Shown here piece after piece: positions 8,535-16,113 of a stretch of 64,000 nt of DNA. A model generated the notes under the pieces. The model made no database searches and was not told the origin of the DNA. It saw only the letters and a program-made list of their open reading frames with translations. Position 1 is the stretch's first letter. Each line of letters starts with the position of its first letter. Location: positions 34,920-98,919 of the forward strand of contig CAUJET010000113.1 of NCBI GenBank assembly GCA_963169665.1, written 5' to 3'. The position numbers and the translations under genes are program-made. The stretch comes from Actinomycetota bacterium. Lineage in GTDB: Bacteria > Actinomycetota > Acidimicrobiia > Acidimicrobiales > Ilumatobacteraceae.

Positions 8535-9731
8535 ATGGACACCATGGAGCTCCCCCCGCTGCAGTCCGCCCCCGGTTCGTTCCCGCCGCCGGCCCCGCCC
8601 CCGCCGCCCGCGGCCGGAGGTCCGGGTGGCACTCCCGCCCGTCGTCGACGGTGGCCGCTGGCCGCCGGCGTCGTCGCACTCGCGCTCGGTGCAGGTGGCG
8701 TCGGCGGTGTGATCGGTGCACAGCTCACCGATGACGGTGGCGTGTCCGGACCGTCCTCGCAGGCCCCGATCGTGGCCGACGGCGGCAGTGGCCTCGATGA
8801 CACGGGCACCGGTGTGATGTCGCTGGCCGACGTCGACGTCGCCGCCGTGGCGGAGAAGGTGGGTCCGAGCACGGTCACGATCAGCAATCTGGTCGACGAC
8901 CAGCTGCTCGGCACCGGCACCGGCGTGATCATCACGAGCGACGGCGAGATCGTCACCAACGCCCACGTCGTGAACGGTGCCGACCAGGTACGGGTGCGCC
9001 TCGACGGCGAGACCGAGCCGCGCGACGCCGAGGTGCTGGCGGTCGATGCGCCGAACGACCTCGCCCTGTTGCGCATCGATGCCACCGGTCTGCCGGCGGC
9101 CACGATCGCCGCACCCGACGACGTGCGTGTCGGTGAGCCCGTCGTCGCGATCGGCTTCGCGCTCGCGCTCGACGGTGGGGCCAGCGTCACCACGGGCGTC
9201 GTGTCGGCACTCGATCGTACGCTCGTCACCGAGATCGGTGCGCTCGGCGGTCTGGTGCAGACCGACGCCGCCATCTCCTCGGGCAACTCCGGCGGTCCGC
9301 TGGTGAACGCCCGCGGCGAGGTGATCGGTATCAACACCGCCGTTGCGACCGGCAACGCCACCCGCTCGGCCAGCAACGTCGGCTTCGCCATCTCCGCCCG
9401 CACGTTGCTCGCCGAGATCGACACCCTGCGCGCCGCCTCCGGCGGTGAGACGCCGGCCGAGGGCTTCCTCGGCGTGTCGATCGAGGATCGCAACGACGGC
9501 GGAGCCGGCGCGGTGATCGCCGAGGTCACCGAGGACAGTCCTGCGGCCGAGGCCGGTATCGAGGTGGGCGACGTGGTGATCGCCGCCGACGGACGACCGG
9601 TGAGCGGCCAGGGCGGTCTGATCGCTGCGATCCGCGACGGTCAGGAGGGCACCGAGTTGACGCTGACCGTGCTGCGCGACGGCGAACGGCTCGACCTCAC
9701 CGCCACGCTGGTGGCACGCGAGGCCGAGTGA
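8535..9731 (+). CDS. HtrA/DegP-like membrane-anchored trypsin-type serine protease with PDZ domain
   Basis: A 398-residue S1C protease. A cytoplasmic Pro-rich N-terminus precedes a single transmembrane segment (about 41-63). The protease domain has the catalytic triad His144 (TNAHVV), Asp175 (NDLALLRI) and Ser252 (SSGNSGGPLVN). A C-terminal PDZ domain begins around EGFLGVSIEDR and contains SPAAEAGIEVGDVV. It should act on misfolded or signalling proteins outside the membrane. Its stop codon at 9731 directly abuts the stop of the convergent SDR gene with no spacer. Confidence 0.9.
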   Translation: MDTMELPPLQSAPGSFPPPAPPPPPAAGGPGGTPARRRRWPLAAGVVALALGAGGVGGVIGAQLTDDGGVSGPSSQAPIVADGGSGLDDTGTGVMSLADVDVAAVAEKVGPSTVTISNLVDDQLLGTGTGVIITSDGEIVTNAHVVNGADQVRVRLDGETEPRDAEVLAVDAPNDLALLRIDATGLPAATIAAPDDVRVGEPVVAIGFALALDGGASVTTGVVSALDRTLVTEIGALGGLVQTDAAISSGNSGGPLVNARGEVIGINTAVATGNATRSASNVGFAISARTLLAEIDTLRAASGGETPAEGFLGVSIEDRNDGGAGAVIAEVTEDSPAAEAGIEVGDVVIAADGRPVSGQGGLIAAIRDGQEGTELTLTVLRDGERLDLTATLVAREAE

Positions 9732-10676
9732 TCAGGCCAGTCCGACGAGCCGCTCGCTGAGGGTCCACAACCGGTCGGCCGTGTCGGGATCGATGGCGTA
9801 GGCGCGGACGCCGGTGTTGGCGCTCTCGTCGTCGGAGACGGCGGCCACGCCGCAGTCCTCGAGATAGGCGCCGCCCTGGCCGTCGAGCTCGGCGGCCGTT
9901 GCCGCCCACACCGAGGTCGCCGCACCCTGCGGGATCGTCTTCCAGGCGAACTCGCGGCCGCTGTCGGCGACCCGCGACATGAGGGTCTGGATGACCTCAG
10001 GGGTCATGTGCCGTCCCAGTTCGGTGTGGATCCCGCCGGGATGCACCGAGAACGCCTGTACCCCGGCGTCGCCGAAGCGCTGTTGGAAGCCGACCGCGAA
10101 CAGCGCGTTGGCCGTCTTGGCCCGGCCGTACGCCACGAACGGTTCGTACGTGGTGTGCTCGAAGTTCCAGTCGTCGAGGTCGACGGTCGCGAAGGCGTGA
10201 CCTCGCGAGCTGAGCGACACGAGCCGGCTCGCCGATCCGGCGACGAGGACGGGGGCGAGGAGCACGCCGAGCAGGAAGTGGCCCAGGTGATTGGTGCCGA
10301 ACTGCAGCTCGAACCCGTCGACGGTGGTGCCCTGTGGGCAGGCCATGATGCCGGCGTTGTTGATCAGCACGTCGAGCGTGCCGTGGTCGGCGAGGAAGCC
10401 GTCGGCGAAGGCTCGCACGCTGGCGAGCGACGCCAGGTCGACCTGGCGCAGGGTCAGCGCGGCGTCGGGATGCGCGACACGGATCCGGTCGGCGGCGGCC
10501 TCCCCGCGGGCCAGGTCGCGTACGGCCATCGTGACGGTCGCGCCGTGGGCGGCGAGGGCGCGCGAGGTCTCCTCGCCGAGCCCGGTGGACCCGCCGGTGA
10601 CGAGCACGTGGCGGCCGGTGAGGTCGTGGCCGGCGAGCACGTCGTCGGTGGTGGAGCTGAATCCGAAGGTGGTCAT
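9732..10676 (-). CDS. SDR family oxidoreductase (retinol dehydrogenase-like)
   Basis: A 314-residue classical short-chain dehydrogenase. The NAD(P)-binding motif is VTGGSTGLG, followed by NNAGIMACP, a Ser in SLSSRGH and the catalytic YGRAK. Length and the pattern NHLGHFLLGVLLAPVL resemble the retinol dehydrogenase/WW-domain oxidoreductase subgroup. The ATG is preceded on the minus strand by CAGGCT at leaderless distance. The substrate cannot be read from sequence. Convergent with the HtrA-like gene. Confidence 0.85.
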   Translation of the reverse strand: MTTFGFSSTTDDVLAGHDLTGRHVLVTGGSTGLGEETSRALAAHGATVTMAVRDLARGEAAADRIRVAHPDAALTLRQVDLASLASVRAFADGFLADHGTLDVLINNAGIMACPQGTTVDGFELQFGTNHLGHFLLGVLLAPVLVAGSASRLVSLSSRGHAFATVDLDDWNFEHTTYEPFVAYGRAKTANALFAVGFQQRFGDAGVQAFSVHPGGIHTELGRHMTPEVIQTLMSRVADSGREFAWKTIPQGAATSVWAATAAELDGQGGAYLEDCGVAAVSDDESANTGVRAYAIDPDTADRLWTLSERLVGLA

Positions 10677-10894
10677 CGGGTCGAAGCCTGCCACAGCCCG
10701 CCGTCGGCGCCGACCGGATGCCGAGCTGGCCGCCGACCGGCCCGCTGACCGGCGACGGGATCGGCGTCGGCAGGAGTGATTTGGCGCATCACGGCCTACC
10801 CTTTGATGACCGGAATCAACGGCCGGGCGCCCAGCATTCGAGCAGCAGACCAGCGGCTCGCAGCTGAAGCCAGCAGAACCCAGCGAGGTCAACC
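10677..10894 (+). promoter_or_regulatory. Intergenic region upstream of carD
   Basis: This 218-bp divergent spacer holds the probable carD promoter: TACCCT at 10797-10802 resembles an actinobacterial -10, which would give a leader of roughly 85 nt. GAGGT shortly before the TTG start serves as ribosome-binding site. No other structure recognised. Confidence 0.4.
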
Positions 10895-11419
10895 TTGAAG
10901 TTCAAGAAGGGCGAAACCGTCATCTATCCCCAGCACGGTGCATGCATCGTGATGGGCACCAAGAAGATGGAGGCATTCGGTTCCACCCAGGAGTACCTCA
11001 TCCTGCGCACGGTCATCAACGAGATGACCCTGTCGGTTCCCACGCTGAAGGCGGCCGAGGTGGGCGTGCGCCCGCCGGTGTCGAGCGACGAACTCGAAGA
11101 CCTCGTGTCGGTGCTCTCGAAGGCCGACCCGCGCGTGCCCTCCAACTGGAGCCGTCGGTTCAAGAACCACCAGGAGAAGCTGAAGAGCGGCGACGTGTAC
11201 CAGGTGGCCGAAGTGGTCCGGAACCTGGCTGCCCGCAACCGTGACGCGTCGCTGTCGGCCGCCGAGCGCACGATGTACGACCGGGCCCGCATCAACCTGA
11301 TCAGCGAGATCGCCCCGGCGCTCAAGGTCAGCGCCGAGGAAGCCGAGCGCTACCTCGACGAGGCACTCGCGAAGGGCGTGCTGAAGCCCGCCAAGGAAGC
11401 CGCCAAGAAGAAGGCCTGA
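10895..11419 (+). CDS. carD: CarD family transcription regulator
   Basis: A 174-residue CarD/CdnL protein. The N-terminal RNA-polymerase-interaction domain starts MKFKKGETVIYPQHGACIV. The C-terminal helical domain has NWSRRFKNHQEKLKSGDVYQVAEVVRNLAARN, close to mycobacterial CarD (NWSRRYKANLEKLASGDV), which stabilises open complexes at rRNA promoters. The tail KPAKEAAKKKA is an added lysine-rich extension. The TTG start is chosen because it gives the full family N-terminus and follows GAGGTCAACC. The gene is monocistronic, with small hairpins after its stop. Confidence 0.93.
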   Translation: MKFKKGETVIYPQHGACIVMGTKKMEAFGSTQEYLILRTVINEMTLSVPTLKAAEVGVRPPVSSDELEDLVSVLSKADPRVPSNWSRRFKNHQEKLKSGDVYQVAEVVRNLAARNRDASLSAAERTMYDRARINLISEIAPALKVSAEEAERYLDEALAKGVLKPAKEAAKKKA

Positions 11420-11426
11420 CGGCGCG

Positions 11427-11497
11427 CCGGCCTCAGCCGGACCCGTCCTGTGGATCGACCTCGGATCGACCTCGGATCGACGGCCTCAGTGGCCGTC
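11427..11497. terminator. Convergent intergenic hairpins and 11-bp tandem repeat
   Basis: Between the stops of carD and the glyoxalase-like gene are a CCGGC/GCCGG hairpin (11427-11440), three tandem 11-bp units GGATCGACCTC (third unit degenerate, 11452-11484) and a perfect GACGGCC/GGCCGTC stem (11479-11497) whose loop contains the minus-strand stop codon. These may act as a bidirectional terminator; no U-tract is present. Confidence 0.4.
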
Positions 11498-11815
11498 GGG
11501 TCCCACCTCCTGCAGCCACACCGTCCGCCCGTCGGGGTCGGTGCTCGCCTGCACGAACGTCCCCCAGTGGGTCGCCTCCCACTCGCCCGACATCGCCGTG
11601 TGGTCGGCCACGTCGAGGTACACCTCCACGGTCGGTGCGACGTCTTCGTCGACGCTGTCGACGAAGACGTACGGGCCGGGTGACGGCGGATCGAGCTTGG
11701 CGCTGCCGTGGCCGGTCTCGAAGTCGAGGGTGAAGCCGAGCCGTTGCCAGTACTCGATGGTGGCCGCGTAGTCGGCGGTGGTGACGAGGAGGTGGTGGAT
11801 CCCGGTGACGCCCAT
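11486..11815 (-). CDS. Glyoxalase/bleomycin resistance (VOC) family protein
   Basis: A 109-residue single-module VOC protein. It opens GVTGIHHLLVTTADYAATIEYWQRLGFTLDFETG, the classical glyoxalase beta-alpha-beta start, and ends WGTFVQASTDPDGRTVWLQEV. Such proteins bind a metal and catalyse isomerisation, epimerisation or ring cleavage, or sequester drugs; the reaction here is unknown. The ATG at 11815 is supported by TACGTT on the minus strand 7 nt upstream, so the mRNA is probably leaderless. It is divergent from the glutamine-synthetase-like gene across only 42 bp. Confidence 0.8.
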   Translation of the reverse strand: MGVTGIHHLLVTTADYAATIEYWQRLGFTLDFETGHGSAKLDPPSPGPYVFVDSVDEDVAPTVEVYLDVADHTAMSGEWEATHWGTFVQASTDPDGRTVWLQEVGPDGH

Positions 11816-11857
11816 GGCGTGCAACGTAGCGGCCGGCACGATCTACAGTCACCGGCC
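11816..11857. promoter_or_regulatory. Compact divergent promoter (VOC gene / GS-like gene)
   Basis: Only 42 bp separate two divergent start codons. TACAGT (11844-11849, plus) lies 8 nt before the right-hand ATG, and TACGTT (reverse complement of 11823-11828) lies 7 nt before the left-hand ATG. Each promoter's -35 region must overlap the other's -10 or start, so the two may compete. Confidence 0.6.
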
Positions 11858-13234
11858 ATGTCGTCACGCGTGCAAGTGTCCCGGGAAGCCCTCGAGGGGA
11901 AGATCCGCAACGGTGAGATCGACACCGTGCTCATGGTGTTCCCTGATCTGCAAGGTCGTCTCGTGGGCAAGCGGACGACGGGCCGGTTCTTCCTGGAGCA
12001 CGTGGCCGACGACGGCACCGAGAACTGCGACTACCTGATCGCCTGCGACATGGACAACAACCCGGTCGCCGGGTACACGTTCACCAGCTACGAGCAGGGC
12101 TACGGCGACATGCTCGCTCGTGCAGACTGGGAGACCGTGCGGATCATCCCGTGGGTCGACCGCACCGCGATGATCATGTGCGACCTGCTCGACGTGACCA
12201 CCGGCGAGCTGATCGAGGTGGCACCGCGAACGATCCTGCAGCGTCAGGTGGAGGCGGCCGCCGCGCAGGGCTTCCTGCCGATGGTGGCCAGCGAGATCGA
12301 GTTCTACCTGTTCAAGGACACCTACGACGAGGCTCATCAGAAGGGCTACCGCGACCTGCAGCCGCACTCGCCGTGGCTCGAGGACTACCACATCCTCCAG
12401 ACCACCAAGGACGAGTACATCCTCGGCGCGATCCGCCGTGGGCTCGAGGCGGCCGGTGTGCCGGTGGAGTTCAGCAAGGGCGAGGCCGGCAAGGGCCAGC
12501 ACGAGATCAACCTCGACTACACCACGGCCGTCGAGATGGCCGACCGCAACAGCGTCTACAAGACGGCCGCGAAGGAGATCGCCCACCTCAACGGACGGTC
12601 GGTGAGCTTCATGGCCAAGTACGACTTCAACGACACCGGCTCGTCGTGTCACATCCACTCCAGCCTGTGGAGCCTCGACGGCTCGCAGGCGCTGTTCGAC
12701 GACCATCACGGGCCGCACGGCATGAGCAAGCTGTTCCAGCACTACCTCGCCGGCCTCATCGCGACCGCCCGCGAGTTCAGCCTGCTGTGGGCCCCGACGA
12801 TCAACAGCTACAAGCGGTTCCAGCTCGGGTCGTGGGCCCCGACGGGCATCGGCTGGGGCATCGACAACCGCACGCTCGGTTACCGCAAGGTGGGCCACGG
12901 TAAGGGCACCCGTGTCGAGTGCCGCATCCCGGGCAGCGACGCCAACTCGTACTTCGCGTTCGCCGGCACGCTCGCCGGCGGCTTGTACGGCATCCGTCAC
13001 GAGCTGCCGCTCGGCGAGCCGTTCAACGGCAACGGCTACGAGGCGCCCGAGATCGACCGCATCCCGTGGAACCTGCCCGACGCGATCGCCCTGTGGGAGC
13101 AGAGCTCGATCGCCAAGGAGTGCTTCGGCGAGGCCGTGCACCACCACATCCTCACGATGGCCAAGGCCGAGTGGGAGGCGTTCAACCACACCGTGACCGA
13201 CTGGGAACTCCGCCGCTACTGGGAGCGCATCTAG
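11858..13234 (+). CDS. Glutamine synthetase family ligase (gamma-glutamyl-amine synthetase type)
   Basis: A 458-residue GS-fold ligase. Catalytic-domain signatures are MVASEIEFYLF, KGEAGKGQHEINLDY, SSCHIHSSLW (ATP-binding region), NSYKRFQLGSWAPTGIGWGIDNRT and RVECRIPGSDANSYFAFAG. The adenylylation-loop Tyr motif of GlnA is not seen. The pattern is that of PuuA/GlnA3/GlnA4-type enzymes that join glutamate to polyamines or other amines, rather than ammonia-assimilating GlnA. The ATG is preceded by TACAGT at 8 nt. A decarboxylase and an aminotransferase elsewhere in the window would fit amine metabolism but are not in one operon with it. Confidence 0.78.
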   Translation: MSSRVQVSREALEGKIRNGEIDTVLMVFPDLQGRLVGKRTTGRFFLEHVADDGTENCDYLIACDMDNNPVAGYTFTSYEQGYGDMLARADWETVRIIPWVDRTAMIMCDLLDVTTGELIEVAPRTILQRQVEAAAAQGFLPMVASEIEFYLFKDTYDEAHQKGYRDLQPHSPWLEDYHILQTTKDEYILGAIRRGLEAAGVPVEFSKGEAGKGQHEINLDYTTAVEMADRNSVYKTAAKEIAHLNGRSVSFMAKYDFNDTGSSCHIHSSLWSLDGSQALFDDHHGPHGMSKLFQHYLAGLIATAREFSLLWAPTINSYKRFQLGSWAPTGIGWGIDNRTLGYRKVGHGKGTRVECRIPGSDANSYFAFAGTLAGGLYGIRHELPLGEPFNGNGYEAPEIDRIPWNLPDAIALWEQSSIAKECFGEAVHHHILTMAKAEWEAFNHTVTDWELRRYWERI

Positions 13235-13279
13235 TTCCGTGAGCCAGATGCCGCGTGTCGCGGTGTTTCGCTCACGGAA
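13235..13279. repeat. Intergenic palindrome A1
   Basis: Starts on the base after the TAG of the GS-like gene. Outer arms TTCCGTGAGC and GCTCACGGAA pair perfectly, with an inner CCGCG/CGCGG stem around TGT. A second copy follows 8 bp later. Possible roles are transcription termination, RNA stability or a REP-like repeat. Confidence 0.6.
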
Positions 13280-13287
13280 GGCGATCG

Positions 13288-13330
13288 TCCGTGAGCGAAC
13301 GGCCGCGTGCGACGGCGTTTCGCTCACGGA
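13288..13330. repeat. Intergenic palindrome A2
   Basis: Second copy of the element at 13235. Outer arms TCCGTGAGCGAA (13288-13299) and TTCGCTCACGGA (13319-13330) give a perfect 12-bp stem with a GCCG/CGGC inner pairing. It shares the 10-mer GTGAGCGAAC with the reverse strand of the palindrome at 20896. Confidence 0.6.
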
Positions 13331-13363
13331 ACGCTGTTCGCTGGTCGACAAGAGCTCGGGGCG

Positions 13364-14476
13364 GTGACGGACGTGCAGCAGCTCTCGCCGCAGGATGCAC
13401 GCAGGATCGCGGTCCGGGCCCAACTCCTCGACGCCGATCGACCGACCGACCTCACGCAGGTGCTGCACCACCTCGCGGCCGTGCAGGTCGACGGCACGAA
13501 GGCCGTGGCCCCGAGCGCCGATCTCGTGCTGTGGAGCCGTCTGGGCACGTCGTACTCGATGGCACATCTCGCCGCGGCGCTGGCCGAACACCGAGTGGTC
13601 GACCTGCGGGGCATCCTCCGCCCGGCCGACGACGTGGCCCTGTACCGAGCCGAGATGGCTCGCTGGCCGGGCGTGGGTGAGGTGCCCGCCTACCGGCAGC
13701 GCCAGAGCGACTGGCTCGACGCGAACGACGGATGCCGTCGCGACGTCCTGCGGCGGTTGCGCAGCGAGGGTCCGCTGTCGTCGAAGGAGATCCCCGATTC
13801 ATGCGTGACGCCGTGGGCGTCGTCGGGGTGGAACAACAACAAGAACGTCGGGATGCTGCTCGAATTCATGGGCCAGCGAGGCGAGGTCGCAATCGCCGGT
13901 CACCGTGGTCGCGACCGCGTGTGGGACCTCGCTGAGCGGGTCTATCCCGACGTGCCGGCAGTGCCCGCCGGCGAGGCCGCACGCATCCGGGCCGAGCGGC
14001 GGTTGCGTTCACTCGGCATCGCACGCGCCCGCACCACCGAGACGCCGAACGAACCCAATGACGTCGGCGACATCGGGGTCACCGTCAGCGTCGAAGGTGT
14101 CCGAGGGGAGTGGCGGGCCGACCCGGACGCGCTCGACGCGCTCGGCCGCCCGTTCGAGGGACGTGCCGCGCTGCTGTCACCGCTCGACCGGCTCGTGTAC
14201 GACCGCGCCCGCATGGCGGAGCTGTTCGGGTTCGACTACGCGCTGGAGATGTACAAGCCCGCCACCGAACGGAAGTGGGGCTACTTCGCGTTGCCGATCC
14301 TGTGGGGTGACCGGTTGGCGGGAAAGCTCGATGCCACCACCGACAAGAGGCGTCGCACCCTGCGCGTCGACGCGGTCCACGAGGACGAACGGTTCACGAA
14401 GTCGATGGCCGCCGCCGTGGACCGCGAGATCGAAGACCTGACCCGCTGGATCGAACGCGAGGTGTTCGCCCGCTGA
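13364..14476 (+). CDS. AlkX/YcaQ-like winged-helix DNA glycosylase
   Basis: A 370-residue protein of the HTH_42 (YcaQ/AlkZ) superfamily. It begins LSPQDARRIAVRAQLL and has HHLAAVQVDGTKAVAPSADLVLWSRLG, where Gln41-Val-Asp43 matches the Q-x-D catalytic motif of AlkX/YcaQ rather than Q-x-Q of AlkZ. AlkX enzymes unhook DNA interstrand crosslinks and excise bulky alkylpurines. Further family blocks are LLEFMGQRGEVAIAGHRGRDRVWDLAERVYP and LLSPLDRLVYDRARMAELFGFDYALEMYKP. The GTG at 13364 is my choice because it clears the upstream palindromes; GTG at 13373 is possible. Its 3' end overlaps the convergent nuclease gene by 196 bp. Confidence 0.8.
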   Translation: MTDVQQLSPQDARRIAVRAQLLDADRPTDLTQVLHHLAAVQVDGTKAVAPSADLVLWSRLGTSYSMAHLAAALAEHRVVDLRGILRPADDVALYRAEMARWPGVGEVPAYRQRQSDWLDANDGCRRDVLRRLRSEGPLSSKEIPDSCVTPWASSGWNNNKNVGMLLEFMGQRGEVAIAGHRGRDRVWDLAERVYPDVPAVPAGEAARIRAERRLRSLGIARARTTETPNEPNDVGDIGVTVSVEGVRGEWRADPDALDALGRPFEGRAALLSPLDRLVYDRARMAELFGFDYALEMYKPATERKWGYFALPILWGDRLAGKLDATTDKRRRTLRVDAVHEDERFTKSMAAAVDREIEDLTRWIEREVFAR

Positions 14477-15213
14477 ACGCTGGTGCAGCCGGGCGTGACC
14501 TCGAACTCGACGACGACCGGGACGTGGTCGCTGATGGCCCACCACCACTCGCCGCCGGGCGACTCCCATTGCTCGGTCACCCTCGAGCGTTCGGGCACGA
14601 GTACATAGTCGAGGCGTGAGCGCGGCGCGATGGAGGGGTTGGTGGGGCCGCCGCCGGGATCGCGCAGGGCGACGGGACGGAACTCGCGGATCACCTCCAC
14701 CTCGCCCGGTGCGTTGAGGTCGCCGGCCACCACGGCGAGCGGCGCCGACTCCTCCGCCACCAGCGCGGCGACGCGCCCTGCCTGGGCGATGCGCTCGTCG
14801 GGCTGTCGATGGGCAGCGAGGTGGGTGTCGTAGAGGCGCAGCCGGTCGTCGCCGCGCGAGACGGTGGCGGCGACCACGATGCGATGCCGGAACGTCCAGG
14901 TCGAGACGCCGGGCGAGATGGTGCGACGGGCGATCGACGACAGCGGGCCGGGGGACATGATCACCAGTCCCTCGGACAGCCACCAGGCGAGCGGCGTGTA
15001 CGGATGATGCTTGCGGGCCCACGTGTGGTGCCAGCCGAGCAGCCCGGTGAGCGTGGCCGCCTGCCCACGACGGATCTCCTGCAACGCGACGGCATCGGGC
15101 CGGTGTTCGCGGATCACCTCGGCCACGAGTTCGAGGTCGGGGCGGCCGGCGCCGCGCAGGTTCCACGTGAGGATCCGCCAGGGCCGTGCGGGGGTGGGAA
15201 CGGCTTCCGTCAT
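14281..15213 (-). CDS. Endonuclease/exonuclease/phosphatase (EEP) family protein with antisense-encoded tail
   Basis: A 310-residue EEP-fold phosphodiesterase or nuclease. Visible motifs are ILTWNLRGAG, the metal ligand in ALQEIRRGQA, YDTHLAAH, GDLNAPGE, SRLDYVLV and the catalytic SDHVPVVVEFE. A normal domain ends there, about residue 245. No stop occurs, and the frame continues for about 65 Ser/Arg-rich residues (TSRSIQRVRSSISRS) encoded antisense to the AlkX-like gene. The tail is probably a read-through of the opposite coding strand. CAGACT lies 9 nt upstream of the ATG. Substrate unknown. Confidence 0.8.
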   Translation of the reverse strand: MTEAVPTPARPWRILTWNLRGAGRPDLELVAEVIREHRPDAVALQEIRRGQAATLTGLLGWHHTWARKHHPYTPLAWWLSEGLVIMSPGPLSSIARRTISPGVSTWTFRHRIVVAATVSRGDDRLRLYDTHLAAHRQPDERIAQAGRVAALVAEESAPLAVVAGDLNAPGEVEVIREFRPVALRDPGGGPTNPSIAPRSRLDYVLVPERSRVTEQWESPGGEWWWAISDHVPVVVEFEVTPGCTSVQRANTSRSIQRVRSSISRSTAAAIDFVNRSSSWTASTRRVRRLLSVVASSFPANRSPHRIGNAK

Positions 15214-15251
15214 GCGGTGGTCAGTCTGGCCGGTCGGCTACCTTCCTCGCC
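15214..15251. promoter_or_regulatory. Compact divergent promoter (EEP gene / SDR gene)
   Basis: A 38-bp spacer between divergent ATGs. TACCTT (15239-15244) is 7 nt before the right-hand start; CAGACT on the minus strand (15223-15228) is 9 nt before the left-hand start. Both transcripts would begin at or next to the start codon. Confidence 0.5.
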
Positions 15252-16037
15252 ATGACTCGACTCGCGGGCAGGGTTGCCCTCATCACTGGTGCATCATCCG
15301 GACTCGGGCGCGTGGGCGCCGAGCGCTTCGCCCAGGAGGGCGCGAAGGTCGTCATCGCTGACATGGCCGACGGCAACGACGTGGTGGAGGCGATCGCCGC
15401 CGCCGGTGGCGAGGCCACCTACGTCGCCTGCGACGTCACCGACGAGGCCTCGGTGCAGAACGCCGTGCAGCACGCAGTCGAGACCTTCGGTGGCCTGCAC
15501 GTGCTGTACAACAACGCCGGCGTGATGCTCGGTGACGACGACAACCCGGTCACCACGAGCACCGAGACGTACCAGAAGACGATGGACATCAACGTGCTCG
15601 GCGTGCTGCTCGGCTGCAAGCACGCGATCCCCGAGATGCTGAAGAGCGCCGAGGAGAGCGGCCAGGCCTCGTCGATCGTGAACGTCGCCTCGTTCGTCGC
15701 CCACATGGGTGCGGCCACGCCGCAGATCGCGTACACCGCTTCGAAGGGTGCCGTGCTCGCGATGACCCGCGAGATCGCCACGATCTACGCCCGCCAGGGT
15801 CTGCGTGCCAACGCGCTGTGCCCCGGGCCGATCATGACCCCGCTGCTCGCGAAGTTCCTGAGCGACGACGCGAAGCGCAACCGCCGTCTCGTGCACATCC
15901 CGATGGGCCGCTTCGGCGAGCCGATCGAGATCGCCAACGGTGCGTTGTTCCTCGCCAGCAACGAGTCGAGCTGGATGACCGGCCAGTCGCTGATCATCGA
16001 CGGCGGCATCACCTCGGCATACGTCACCCCCGAGTGA
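15252..16037 (+). CDS. SDR family oxidoreductase
   Basis: A 261-residue classical SDR. It has ALITGASSGLGRVGAERFAQEGAKVVIAD for the dinucleotide, CDVTDEASV, NNAGVM, NVASF, the catalytic YTASKGAV, CPGPIMTPL, and a C-terminal GQSLIIDGGITSAY typical of 3-oxoacyl-ACP reductase or glucose dehydrogenase-like members. Asp in VIADM suggests preference for NAD(H). Leaderless start with TACCTT 7 nt upstream. The substrate is undetermined. Confidence 0.86.
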   Translation: MTRLAGRVALITGASSGLGRVGAERFAQEGAKVVIADMADGNDVVEAIAAAGGEATYVACDVTDEASVQNAVQHAVETFGGLHVLYNNAGVMLGDDDNPVTTSTETYQKTMDINVLGVLLGCKHAIPEMLKSAEESGQASSIVNVASFVAHMGAATPQIAYTASKGAVLAMTREIATIYARQGLRANALCPGPIMTPLLAKFLSDDAKRNRRLVHIPMGRFGEPIEIANGALFLASNESSWMTGQSLIIDGGITSAYVTPE

Positions 16038-16113
16038 CCGGGCAGCGGCCGACCAGCGGCACGCACGCCTCGACCGCTTCGATCGCTTCGATCTTCTGCG
16101 GGCGGGTGTCGTC

